A DNA stretch of 64,000 nucleotides from Pseudomonas sp. PSE14 (GTDB taxonomy: Bacteria > Pseudomonadota > Gammaproteobacteria > Pseudomonadales > Pseudomonadaceae), in assembly GCF_029203285.1 (NCBI RefSeq), contig NZ_CP115669.1, forward strand, positions 2,914,001-2,978,000, read 5' to 3'. The notes under the pieces are model-generated. The model was not told where the DNA came from and searched no databases. It was given only the letters and a program-made list of their open reading frames with translations. Position 1 is the first letter of the stretch. The number at the start of each line of letters is the position of its first letter. Made by a program: the position numbers and the translations under genes. Shown here one piece after another: positions 1 to 6,707 of this stretch.

Positions 1-104
1 TACTGGCCCAGAACCGGCGGGACGAACTCGCCACCGATGTAGTTGCCGTAGCGCGGCTTGAGGGTGACAACGGCGCCGGGGGCTCCGGGTGGGGCGTAGA
101 TCAT
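1..104 (-). CDS. exaC: Acetaldehyde dehydrogenase ExaC/PedI, N-terminus only
   Basis: Only the first 34 codons are inside the window; the gene runs off the left edge. The visible start (MIYAPPGAPGAVV, then KPRYGNYIGGEFVPP) matches the N-terminus of the NAD-dependent aldehyde dehydrogenase that follows quinoprotein ethanol dehydrogenases in Pseudomonas (ExaC in P. aeruginosa, PedI in P. putida). The ATG at 104 is preceded by AGGAGAG at a good distance. The enzyme would oxidise the aldehyde made by PedH to the acid in the cytoplasm. The catalytic domain is not visible, so the call rests on the N-terminus and on its position next to pedH. Confidence 0.85.
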   Translation of the reverse strand, partial: MIYAPPGAPGAVVTLKPRYGNYIGGEFVPPVLGQ

Positions 105-205
105 GGAAAAGCTCTCCTGTCGGGTCCCAGCCTGAATCGGCCGGGTCATGGAGCGATCTTAGGCAGCGCCCTTCCCGGCCCGGAATGCACCCATGGGAGT
201 GGTGG

Positions 206-227
206 GTTACTCATTTGGTAGTAGAGG
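206..227. promoter_or_regulatory. Operator-like motif upstream of exaC
   Basis: Read toward exaC the site is CTACTACCAAATGAGTAAC. It shares the core TACC-NN-(G/A) and a trailing ASTA with sites before pedH, pedF, the ABC operon and the CXXCW gene. It lies about 105 bp before the exaC start codon, the same distance as the others. It is a candidate site for the LuxR-type regulator encoded at 11198 (inference). Confidence 0.5.
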
Positions 228-245
228 CGGCGAGCGTCGCAGGTT

Positions 246-321
246 GTAGGGCGCATAACCCGGAACGGGTTATCCGCCGACGCAACCACGGCGGATAACG
301 CTGTCGCGTTATGCGCCCTAC
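246..321. repeat. 76-bp palindromic intergenic repeat
   Basis: The outer arms GTAGGGCGCATAAC and GTTATGCGCCCTAC are perfect reverse complements. Inside them GTTATCCGCCG pairs with CGGCGGATAAC. Related palindromes occur at 6222-6249, 6315-6342, 15816-15848, 16163-16226 and 39952-39987. No coding sequence is present. It separates the two operator-like sites upstream of exaC. Confidence 0.85.
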
Positions 322-344
322 GGTGCTCATTTGGTAGTAGATGT
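322..344. promoter_or_regulatory. Second operator-like motif upstream of exaC
   Basis: This is a near copy of the site at 206-227 (shared TCATTTGGTAGTAGA on the plus strand), in the same orientation, about 115 bp further from exaC and on the far side of the palindromic repeat. It may be a second binding site or a duplicate made when the repeat inserted. Confidence 0.4.
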
Positions 345-360
345 GGAGCGTGGGCTCTTC

Positions 361-653
361 GTAGGAGCGGACTTTGTCCGCGATGCTTTCTGGTTGGGTG
401 TTTCTGCGCCGCTTCGGTGTGTGCTGAAAGTCCTTGTTTCGCCCCCTCGGGCGAGTCACTTCTTCCAAACGCCGAAGAAGTAACCAAGAAGGCTTGCCCC
501 TGCATCCGGGTCCCGCTTCGCGGGACTCCCCTCGTTCCATCGAAGTTTCAGGGGCCCGCCGCGAAGGGCCGCCCATGGCCCATCGCGGCTCTCGCGGCAT
601 CCATGCCGCTTAACCCCTGAAACTCCGATTCCACTCGGCCTCCTGAAGGGGCA
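361..653 (+). repeat. Structured intergenic element, copy A
   Basis: It starts with a REP-like palindrome (GTAGGAGCGGACTTTGTCCG) and ends at CCTCCTGAAGGGGCA. Four stems are visible: ACTTCTTC/GAAGAAGT (458-481, loop CAAACGCC), GTCCCGC/GCGGGAC (510-526), CCGCGA/TCGCGG (559-588) and a long outer stem GTTTCAGGGG/CCCCTGAAAC (545-623). A further fixed hairpin GCGGCatccatGCCGC lies inside the outer stem. Copies B (15780) and C (16380, reverse) keep the stems while changing their sequence. Short open frames across it have no recognisable protein and are not annotated. The rest of 654-796 shows nothing recognisable. Confidence 0.85.
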
Positions 654-796
654 GTCCGGAGCGTGCGGATGTTTTTCTGGAAGTCTCATAAGAGCCAGGG
701 CAATGCGGCGGACCGGCTCGCGTAGGAGCACATCCCTAGCCCGCAAAAACAAAAGGCCGGCTCAACGGCCGGCCCCCTGCTCACCTCACAGCAACC

Positions 797-2569
797 TCAC
801 TTTTTCGCCACCAGGTCTTTCGGCAGCTTGAAGGTCCAGATCATCCCGCCCTGGTCCAGGTCCTTGATCCGCTTGGCCACCTCGCCACCCCACAGCGGTA
901 CCGCACCACCCCAGCCGGAGAGCACAGTCACGTACTGCTCGCCATCCATCTCCCAGGTGATCGGCGAGGCGATCACGCCCGAGCCGGTGTTGAACTCGTA
1001 GAGTTTCTTGCCGGTCTTGGCGTCGAAGGCCATCAGGAAGCCCTCGGGGTTGCCGGTGAATACCAGGTTGCCGTGAGTTGCCAGCACCCCACCCCACAGC
1101 GGCGCGTAGTTCTCGTAGCGCCATACCTGCTTGCCGGTCTTGGGATCGATGGCGCGCAGCACGCCGATGTACTTCTCGTTCAGCGGCTTGATGGTGAAGC
1201 CCGCGCCCAGGTACGCCGCACCCTTCTTGTAGGCGATGTTCTCGTTCCACATGTCCATGCCCCACTCGTTGGAGGGCACGTAGAACAGGCCGGTGTCCTG
1301 GCTGTAGGCCATGGGCATCCAGTTCTTGCCGCCGAGGAAGGAAGGCGAGACGAACACCGAGGAGCCCTTCTCGGTCCCCTGCCCCGGCGCGCCCGGACGG
1401 TGGGCGTCGTCGTAGATCGGCCGGCCGTCCTTGTCCAGGCCCTTGGCCCAGGTCACCTTGTCGACGAAGGGGAAGCCGCGGATGAACTTGCCGTTGGTGC
1501 GGTCCAGCACGTAGAAGAAGCCGTTGCGGTCGGCGGTGGCGGCGGCCTGCACGGTCTTGCCGCCGTCCTGGTAGTCAAAGGACACCAGCTCGTTCACGCC
1601 GTCGAAGTCCCAGCCGTCGTGCGGGGTGGTCTGGAAGTGCCACTTGATCGAGCCGTCCTCCGGGTTCAGCGCCAGGCGCGAGGAGGAGAACAGGTTGTCG
1701 CCCGGACGCAGGTGCGAGTTCCACGGCGAAGGGTTGCCGGTGCCGATGAACAGCGAGTCGGTGCTCGGATCGTAGTAGCCGCCCAGCCAGGGCGCGGCGC
1801 CGCCGGTCTTCCACAGGTCGCCCGGCCAGGTCTTGCCCGCTTCGCCGCCGGAGATGCCGTTCTCGATGGCCTTGCCGTCCTTGTAGACGTAGCCCATATG
1901 GCCTTCCACGGTCGGGCGGCTCCACAGCAGCTCGCCGTTGGTGGGGTTGTAGGCCTCGATCTTGCCGACCACGCCGAACTCGCCGCCGGCCACGCCGGTG
2001 ATCAGCTTGCCCTTGGCGATCAGCGGCGCGGCGGAAATGGAGTAGCCGGCCTTGTAGTCGGCCACGGTCTTCTTCCACACCACCTTGCCGGTGTCCTTGT
2101 TCAGCGCGACCAGCTTGGCGTCGAGGGTGCCGAAGATCACCAGGTCGCCGTACAGGGCCACGCCACGGTTGATCACGTCACAGCAGGGCATGATGCCGTC
2201 GGGCAGGCGCGCATCGTACTGCCACAGCTTGCGCCCGGTGCGCGCGTCGGCGGCGAACACCCGAGAGTAGGAGGCGGTGACGTACATCACGCCGTCCTTG
2301 ATCAGCGGTTGCGCCTGCTGGCCGCGCTGCTTCTCGCCGCCGAACGACAGCGCCCACACCGGCCGCAGCTCCTTCACGTTGTCGCTGTTCAGCGTGTTCA
2401 GCGGGCTGAAGCGCTGGCCCTGCTGGTTGATGCCGTTGACCACGACCTGGTCGGTGCGCTTGGCGGAATCACTGATGTCCTGGTCGGTGACCCCGGCGTG
2501 AGCGCCCAGGGCGGCCAGGCTGATGGCGGTGAACAGCACGGTGCGGGCGAAAGGTTGAAGCTGTCTCAT
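797..2569 (-). CDS. pedH: PQQ-dependent alcohol dehydrogenase, lanthanide type (PedH)
   Basis: This is a periplasmic quinoprotein that oxidises ethanol and other short alcohols and passes electrons to cytochrome c. The 590-aa protein has a signal peptide (about 1-25, ending AHA), beta-propeller repeats with tryptophan-docking segments, and a PCC motif (Cys129-Cys130) for the vicinal disulfide near PQQ. The catalytic segment is WDFDG (320-324): Asp321 is the catalytic base, and the extra Asp323 is the residue that marks lanthanide-dependent XoxF/PedH enzymes, where calcium enzymes such as ExaA have Ser or Ala. The start at 2569 was chosen because the signal peptide begins there; an in-frame extension to 2800 runs into intergenic repeats. 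It is its own transcription unit, 455 bp from the next gene upstream. Confidence 0.93.
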   Translation of the reverse strand: MRQLQPFARTVLFTAISLAALGAHAGVTDQDISDSAKRTDQVVVNGINQQGQRFSPLNTLNSDNVKELRPVWALSFGGEKQRGQQAQPLIKDGVMYVTASYSRVFAADARTGRKLWQYDARLPDGIMPCCDVINRGVALYGDLVIFGTLDAKLVALNKDTGKVVWKKTVADYKAGYSISAAPLIAKGKLITGVAGGEFGVVGKIEAYNPTNGELLWSRPTVEGHMGYVYKDGKAIENGISGGEAGKTWPGDLWKTGGAAPWLGGYYDPSTDSLFIGTGNPSPWNSHLRPGDNLFSSSRLALNPEDGSIKWHFQTTPHDGWDFDGVNELVSFDYQDGGKTVQAAATADRNGFFYVLDRTNGKFIRGFPFVDKVTWAKGLDKDGRPIYDDAHRPGAPGQGTEKGSSVFVSPSFLGGKNWMPMAYSQDTGLFYVPSNEWGMDMWNENIAYKKGAAYLGAGFTIKPLNEKYIGVLRAIDPKTGKQVWRYENYAPLWGGVLATHGNLVFTGNPEGFLMAFDAKTGKKLYEFNTGSGVIASPITWEMDGEQYVTVLSGWGGAVPLWGGEVAKRIKDLDQGGMIWTFKLPKDLVAKK

Positions 2570-2585
2570 GGCGTGCGCCTCTGCG

Positions 2586-2596
2586 ATTGTTGTTGT
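2586..2596 (-). promoter_or_regulatory. Hfq/Crc-type A-rich motif at the pedH leader
   Basis: On the minus strand the leader reads ACAACAACAAT, just before the weak AGAGG ribosome site of pedH. The AAN repeat pattern is the known Hfq/Crc target that blocks translation under catabolite repression in Pseudomonas. Its presence is seen; its activity is inferred. Confidence 0.5.
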
Positions 2597-2674
2597 ACCC
2601 GGGAAAATGTCCCGGTCTGCCGCAGATTCTTGGTTTGGTGCGGCGGGCCAACAATTGAACGCAGTGCCGAATTT

Positions 2675-2694
2675 CCTAGTTCCTTGGTAGCAAT
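2675..2694. promoter_or_regulatory. Operator-like motif upstream of pedH
   Basis: Read toward pedH the site is GCTACCAAGGAACTAGG, containing TACCAAGG and ACTA in the same register as the other sites of this locus. It lies about 106 bp before the pedH start codon. Confidence 0.5.
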
Positions 2695-2757
2695 ACCGGG
2701 CTGCAGAGGCGCGAAATTCGGGGCTTGCGTAGGAGCTCAGAGGGTGGATGTCCCCTT

Positions 2758-2980
2758 GTAGGAGCGAGCTTGCTCGCGAACCGGATTGACCGGCGGTCAT
2801 GGTGCCCTGGATGAACTCGGCGACCCTCTCCCAGAGGGAGAGGGAGTCATTCGGCGCGAAGGGGGGACACAGGAGTTCATCCTGCTGGAAGGTTCGCGAG
2901 CAAGCTCGCTCCTACAACAGGGTCGGAGCGGCAATCAGCAAGGCCGCTCCAGACAGCCCCCTCTCCCTCCGGGAGAGGGT
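2758..2980. repeat. REP palindromes and a second inverted repeat, pedH upstream region
   Basis: GTAGGAGCGAGCTTGCTCGC (2758) and its reverse complement (2896-2915) form an inverted REP pair. Interleaved are two copies of CCCTCTCCC/GGGAGAGGG hairpins (2824-2844 and 2960-2980). The REP type recurs at 50054-50130. These elements fill the gap between pedH and the hydrolase gene; nothing coding is seen here. Confidence 0.85.
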
Positions 2981-3024
2981 TGGGATGAGGGCAACGCCGG
3001 TGCGCCGGAACATCCGGCAAGGCT

Positions 3025-3954
3025 TTACTGCTTGTCCACGCGGGGTAAAGCCTTCTGCTCATACCGCGGATAGAGATGGCTGACGCTGCGGATCAGCTCA
3101 TAGCGCGTCAGGCTGACCCCGGCGAAGCGCTCGGGGATCGGCGTGCGCAACAGGTCGTTCATGTCCGCGCCCTGGGCGATGCCGTCGCGCATTACGTTAT
3201 CGAGCCAGCCGAGGTAGTCGCGCATCTGGGCAAACGGCGCAGCATCCGTGGCGATGGGCCCGTGGCCAGGGACGATCAGTTTCCACGGCAGCTTCTGCAA
3301 GGTGTCGAGATCGCCCAGCCAAACGTCGATGCCTGGGCTGTTGGGCGTGGTCAGCGCACGCTGATAGAAAACGATATCGCCGGCGAACAGCACGCCAGTG
3401 GTCTCGTCGAGAATCGCCAGGTCCGCACCGGTATGCCCGCGCAGCCCCACCAGCCGGAACCTGTGACTGCCCATCTGCACGATGCCCGGCTCCACCGTCT
3501 CTGTAGGCAACACCACTTCCGTGCCGCGCATCCAGTCGCCCACCAGGCGGTACATGTTCTCCGCCATGGCGTTGCCCTGCTCCTTGAGCAACTTGCCGGT
3601 GCCGGCCAGCGCCCCGATGGGCACGTCGGTGAAGGCCTGGTTGCCCAGCACGTGATCGGGGTGATGATGAGTCAGCAGAACCCGCTTCACCGGCTTGCCG
3701 GTGGTCTGCTGGATCAGCACGCGCAGGGCTTCGCCATAGCGTTTCGAGGGGCCGGTGTCGATCACCAGCACACCATCGCCGGTGTCGATGAAGGCGACGT
3801 TGACGATGGCGCCGCCATTGTCCTTGCCGAAGTTGTCGGTGCTGCCTTCCACCAGCCAGGTGCCGTCGGCGATCTGCCGGGGTTGAAGGTGGTACTGCAG
3901 GTCGGCCAGCGCCGGCAGGCACAGGCACGCGAGGGCGATCAGGAGGAAACGCAT
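3025..3954 (-). CDS. Quinoprotein-associated MBL-fold zinc hydrolase
   Basis: A 309-aa exported metallo-beta-lactamase-fold protein. It has a signal peptide (1-18, ending ALA) and the zinc motif HxHxDH (His96, His98, Asp100, His101 in LLTHHHPDH). Proteins of this SoxH-related type are encoded with PQQ alcohol dehydrogenases and a SoxYZ-like carrier, and have been called a quinoprotein relay system; their substrate is not established. The start at 3954 gives a proper signal peptide. It is the last gene of the pedF operon, 10 bp after the carrier gene, matching the gene order remembered for P. putida. Confidence 0.85.
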   Translation of the reverse strand: MRFLLIALACLCLPALADLQYHLQPRQIADGTWLVEGSTDNFGKDNGGAIVNVAFIDTGDGVLVIDTGPSKRYGEALRVLIQQTTGKPVKRVLLTHHHPDHVLGNQAFTDVPIGALAGTGKLLKEQGNAMAENMYRLVGDWMRGTEVVLPTETVEPGIVQMGSHRFRLVGLRGHTGADLAILDETTGVLFAGDIVFYQRALTTPNSPGIDVWLGDLDTLQKLPWKLIVPGHGPIATDAAPFAQMRDYLGWLDNVMRDGIAQGADMNDLLRTPIPERFAGVSLTRYELIRSVSHLYPRYEQKALPRVDKQ

Positions 3955-3964
3955 GGGCACCTCG

Positions 3965-4714
3965 TTAGCGCAGAGCGGCCTGGAATTGGTTGCCATTGTT
4001 GTCGTGCAGCCAGAGTTCGGTGTGCGGGTGACCACGCACTTCGAAGGTGAACGTCGGGTTCTCGCTCACCGCCGGGAACAGCTCCAGCCGGGCGAAGACC
4101 TCGCCGTCCGGGCCACGCAGTTCGGCGTGGTCGATGTAGAACTCGGGGATGCCGCCGACCAGGCCGTTGTCCATTGGATGGGACACCGACAGGCGCACGC
4201 GGCTGTATTCGCCCCTGGGGTAGGACTCGCCGTGGACCTGGCCGAGCCTGTCCTCCCACCCCGGCTGTGCGCGCACTACGCTGGGCGCCGTGCAACCGCC
4301 GCCGGCGGCGTCGATCCAGGCCGAGCCGACATGCCAGACGCCCTTCTCGTCCCGCAGGGCGGCGCGGATCGGCGTGGCCTGTTCGATGCGGATGCGTACC
4401 GCCAGCAGCGGCTCCAGGTGCTCGCCGGGATAGAGTGTCAGCACATGGGGAATCGGGTTCAGCTCGGCCCACAGCAGCAGGCGGTCGAAGCGTCCCGGCA
4501 AGGCACGGGCGTCCACTTCCACCGGCACCTGCCGGGAATCCTCGGCGAAGGGCGGCACGCCCAGCTTCACGCGCTCGTCGAAGACATAGGGCTCACCATT
4601 GAGGAGCCGCTTGTGGTGGTACTCCCACATCACCGAGGGCAGCGGGTCGCCCTCCACCGCCGCCGCCAGCAGCGGCAGTGCGCACATCCCGAGCAACACG
4701 TGGCGCCTGTGCAT
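3965..4714 (-). CDS. Quinoprotein-associated SoxYZ-like carrier protein
   Basis: A 249-aa protein with a short signal (1-19, with Cys11 in the hydrophobic part). The central GGGCTAP segment carries Cys141, which corresponds to the swinging-arm cysteine of SoxY. The C-terminal half resembles SoxZ, so the protein is a natural Y-Z fusion. It probably carries an intermediate to the MBL-fold hydrolase encoded next. The cargo is unknown; sulfur compounds are unlikely given the locus (inference). It lies 10 bp downstream of the binding-protein gene in the same operon. Confidence 0.85.
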   Translation of the reverse strand: MHRRHVLLGMCALPLLAAAVEGDPLPSVMWEYHHKRLLNGEPYVFDERVKLGVPPFAEDSRQVPVEVDARALPGRFDRLLLWAELNPIPHVLTLYPGEHLEPLLAVRIRIEQATPIRAALRDEKGVWHVGSAWIDAAGGGCTAPSVVRAQPGWEDRLGQVHGESYPRGEYSRVRLSVSHPMDNGLVGGIPEFYIDHAELRGPDGEVFARLELFPAVSENPTFTFEVRGHPHTELWLHDNNGNQFQAALR

Positions 4715-4724
4715 CCTGTTTCCC

Positions 4725-5612
4725 TCACTGCACGTCCTGATAAAGCCCCGGCAGTTCGTAGCGCACGCCGTAGGCCGCATAGAGCTTTTCCATCTCGCCG
4801 CTGCGCACCAGCTCTTCCAGTTCGCCGTCCAGGGCATTGGAGAGCTGGCGGTTGCTTTCGTGCACCGCCATGCCGATGTCCCACTCGGGCTGGCCGAGGT
4901 TGGGGTAGGTATTCTCGGCGTTCTTCAGGTGCTCATCGGCGGCCTGGGCGCGCATCCAGTCCAGCTCGCCGCGCAGGGCCATCACCGCATCCACCTTGCC
5001 CGCGCGCATGCCGTCGAAGGCCGCCTGCGTGCTGGGGAAATGCACGGTCATGCGGCTGAGCTGGCCGCCCAGCACCGAGGTCAGGTAGAACGACGGCACG
5101 CTGTCCAGCTCGACGCCGATGGGGTGTTCGCGGAAGGCCGCGATGGTGTCCACCTTCGGCAGCCGCCGGTCATCGTTGACGACCTGCCAGCGTTCGCGCT
5201 GGTAGGGGCCGAACATCACCACCTGCTCGTTGGCGAACTCGCCCACGTCGTTGCGCCGGTTGGCGTATTCGCGGTCGTAGGGCACGCGCAGCATCACGTC
5301 GGCGACCACGCCGGGGCGCAGGTAATGGCCCTTCCAGATGAAGTTGCGCAGGTCGTCATCCAGGCGCTCGCCCGGCGTGACCCAGAGGAATTCCGCGCGC
5401 AGACCCAGCCCGCTGGCCAGGCGCGTCGCCAGGTCGATATCGATGCCGCGCGGCTGCCCGCCCTGCATGAAGCTGTAGGGCGGGAAGTTCTCGTACACGG
5501 CCACCCGCAGCACGCCGCTGGCGACCATGTCCTCGTAGGGGCGGACCTGTGCCTGAGCCTGCCCCAGCAGCAGGCTCAGGACCACGCCGAACAGCAGCTT
5601 GAGCAGGCGCAT
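4725..5612 (-). CDS. Quinoprotein-associated periplasmic substrate-binding protein
   Basis: A 295-aa type 2 solute-binding fold (SBP_bac_3-like), with a signal peptide ending at QAQA (about 22) and the usual opening VLRVAVYENFPPYSF. This family is regularly encoded between cytochrome c550 and the SoxYZ-like carrier in PQQ alcohol dehydrogenase loci. It has no dedicated permease here. Binding of PQQ, a metal or an alcohol-derived solute is possible, but none is shown by the sequence. The gene begins 5 bp after the pedF stop, so the two are surely cotranscribed. Confidence 0.87.
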   Translation of the reverse strand: MRLLKLLFGVVLSLLLGQAQAQVRPYEDMVASGVLRVAVYENFPPYSFMQGGQPRGIDIDLATRLASGLGLRAEFLWVTPGERLDDDLRNFIWKGHYLRPGVVADVMLRVPYDREYANRRNDVGEFANEQVVMFGPYQRERWQVVNDDRRLPKVDTIAAFREHPIGVELDSVPSFYLTSVLGGQLSRMTVHFPSTQAAFDGMRAGKVDAVMALRGELDWMRAQAADEHLKNAENTYPNLGQPEWDIGMAVHESNRQLSNALDGELEELVRSGEMEKLYAAYGVRYELPGLYQDVQ

Positions 5613-5617
5613 GGCGG

Positions 5618-6055
5618 TCACTCGTCTACGTGCACGCTGTCCAGGTAAGTGCGGATCGCCCAGAGGCCTTCCTGGCTGATGTAGTCGGCCATCTTCGGCA
5701 TGTACACGGCGCCGTCGCGCACCGCACCGTTGATCACGCGCTCCTTGAACCACTCGTCACCCTCAGCGCCGACGTCGAGCTTGCGCAGGTCGGGGGCGAT
5801 GCCGCCGGACTTGGCTTCCAGGCCGTGGCAGCGCGCGCAGTTCTGGTTGTAGGCCGAGGCGCCGATCTCCACCGCCTTGGCGTGGTTGGCGTAGGGTTCG
5901 CGGTAGGGGTTGGTGTCGCGCCATTCCTTGCCCAGAGGTTCCAGCCCCGTGGTATCCACTGCCTGGGGCGTCACATTGCCGTGGGACAGGGCCAGGCCCG
6001 AGGCACTCAGTCCAGCCAGCAACAGCAGGCCGCACAGCACGTTCTTGTTGTTCAT
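5618..6055 (-). CDS. pedF: Cytochrome c550 PedF, electron acceptor of PQQ alcohol dehydrogenase
   Basis: A 145-aa periplasmic c-type cytochrome with a signal peptide to about residue 25 and one heme motif, CARCH (Cys73-His77). Met119 in YMPKM is the likely axial ligand. It takes electrons from the quinoprotein dehydrogenase and passes them to the respiratory chain; the P. aeruginosa counterpart is ExaB. ATG at 6055 is preferred over the adjacent GTG because GAGAGG is then well spaced. Codons 2-5 (AACAACAAGAAC) form an Hfq/Crc-like A-rich motif. It is the first gene of a four-gene operon. Confidence 0.92.
   Translation of the reverse strand: MNNKNVLCGLLLLAGLSASGLALSHGNVTPQAVDTTGLEPLGKEWRDTNPYREPYANHAKAVEIGASAYNQNCARCHGLEAKSGGIAPDLRKLDVGAEGDEWFKERVINGAVRDGAVYMPKMADYISQEGLWAIRTYLDSVHVDE
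6041..6052 (-). promoter_or_regulatory. Hfq/Crc-type A-rich motif in the first pedF codons
   Basis: Codons 2-5 read AACAACAAGAAC directly after the ATG, a position where Hfq/Crc could block initiation. Function is inferred from the known AAN-repeat target. Confidence 0.4.
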
Positions 6056-6166
6056 CACTTCATCCTCTCATCGAGATGCTTGGCAAGGCTCGGCGCCCGG
6101 AGCGGCGACCGTGATGACGATGGTAAGAACGCTTGCTCGCAGGCCGAATCCTGCTTTGGGTGATGC

Positions 6167-6189
6167 CATCTACTCCCTTGGTACTAGGG
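6167..6189. promoter_or_regulatory. Operator-like motif upstream of pedF
   Basis: Read toward pedF it is CCTAGTACCAAGGGAGTAGA: TACC-AAGG followed by AGTA, 112 bp before the start codon. It is the closest match to the consensus of the sites in this locus. Confidence 0.55.
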
Positions 6190-6221
6190 CGACGGGAGGC
6201 CAGGGGCCACAGCGCCCGCAG

Positions 6222-6342
6222 GGCGTACAACCGTTCGCGGTTGTACGCCGATACACCTCGCCATGGAACCGCCCCCTGGGTCAGACCCGGAGCGCCCTGG
6301 AGCCCAGGCTGATCGGCGTATAACGCGGAGCGTTATACGCCC
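6222..6342. repeat. Two palindromes of the GTAGGGCG family
   Basis: GGCGTACAACCG/CGGTTGTACGCC (6222-6249) and GGCGTATAACG/CGTTATACGCC (6315-6342) are hairpins of the family seen at 246-321. Their stems differ by paired changes (ACAACC versus ATAACG). They lie in the 650-bp divergent region between pedF and the ABC operon. Confidence 0.8.
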
Positions 6343-6391
6343 TACGCTCCTGGCGACCACGCGATGTGGAGGGGTTTCCCCGAGCATGCGG

Positions 6392-6541
6392 CTAAGGCGC
6401 ACCACGACAGCTGTCGACACACCCCGCCGGGGCATGCCGCTCGACCGGACTCGGATAGCTGTTGCGGGCATAGAAGAAATCGAAGCCGAGCAGGCTGAGC
6501 ATCAGCAGGATCGGCAGGACGAGAGTGACGGCGATACGCAT
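6392..6541 (-). CDS. Possible small single-span membrane protein (49 aa)
   Basis: ATG at 6541 follows GAGAAAGG at 5-6 nt and opens a 49-codon frame. A hydrophobic stretch (AVTLVLPILLMLSLLGF, residues 4-20) is followed by a polar tail with two cysteines (residues 41 and 45 in GCVDSC). This fits a small inner-membrane protein or lipid-free signal anchor. It lies upstream of pedF on the same strand, with two palindromes and the pedF operator between, so it may be a separate unit. No family is recognised. Start signal, composition and position favour a real gene; conservation is untested. Confidence 0.45.
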   Translation of the reverse strand: MRIAVTLVLPILLMLSLLGFDFFYARNSYPSPVERHAPAGCVDSCRGAP

Positions 6542-6600
6542 GGCGACCTTTCTCTTCGGGTTCTTGTAGGGCCATCCTAGGTCGCGGGCGCGGCGCGCAA

Positions 6601-6620
6601 CCTACTACCTTGGTACTGCC
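6601..6620. promoter_or_regulatory. Operator-like motif upstream of the ABC operon
   Basis: CTACTACCTTGGTACTG contains TACC-TT-GGTA, a perfect palindrome apart from its centre, 88 bp before the start codon at 6708. It is nearly identical to the site at 10466. Confidence 0.55.
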
Positions 6621-6675
6621 TCAACGGTACTTTCTGCATATTTGCCGCACCCCGCGCGATTCCTATGCTGGCCGC

Positions 6676-6686
6676 ACAACAACAAG
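6676..6686 (+). promoter_or_regulatory. Hfq/Crc-type A-rich motif before the ABC operon
   Basis: ACAACAACAAG lies 9 nt before the AAAGGAG ribosome site of the gene at 6708. The same sequence is in the pedH leader. Confidence 0.45.
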
Positions 6687-6707
6687 CCGGCCCCAAAGGA
6701 GTCGCCC

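Noticed and set aside
211-620. Short open frames inside structured element A (and similar ones in B and C)
   Set aside because: They follow the hairpins, differ in frame between copies and have no start signal; the conservation is of stems, not of codons.
1073-2761. A 562-codon open frame antisense to pedH, rich in His, Val and Ala
   Set aside because: It mirrors the codon bias of the GC-rich gene on the other strand, has no domain and no ribosome site; pedH is certain.
2758-2980. Possible CRISPR-like repeats in the pedH upstream region
   Set aside because: The repeats are inverted REP palindromes and short hairpins, without regular direct spacing or spacers; no array exists in the window.
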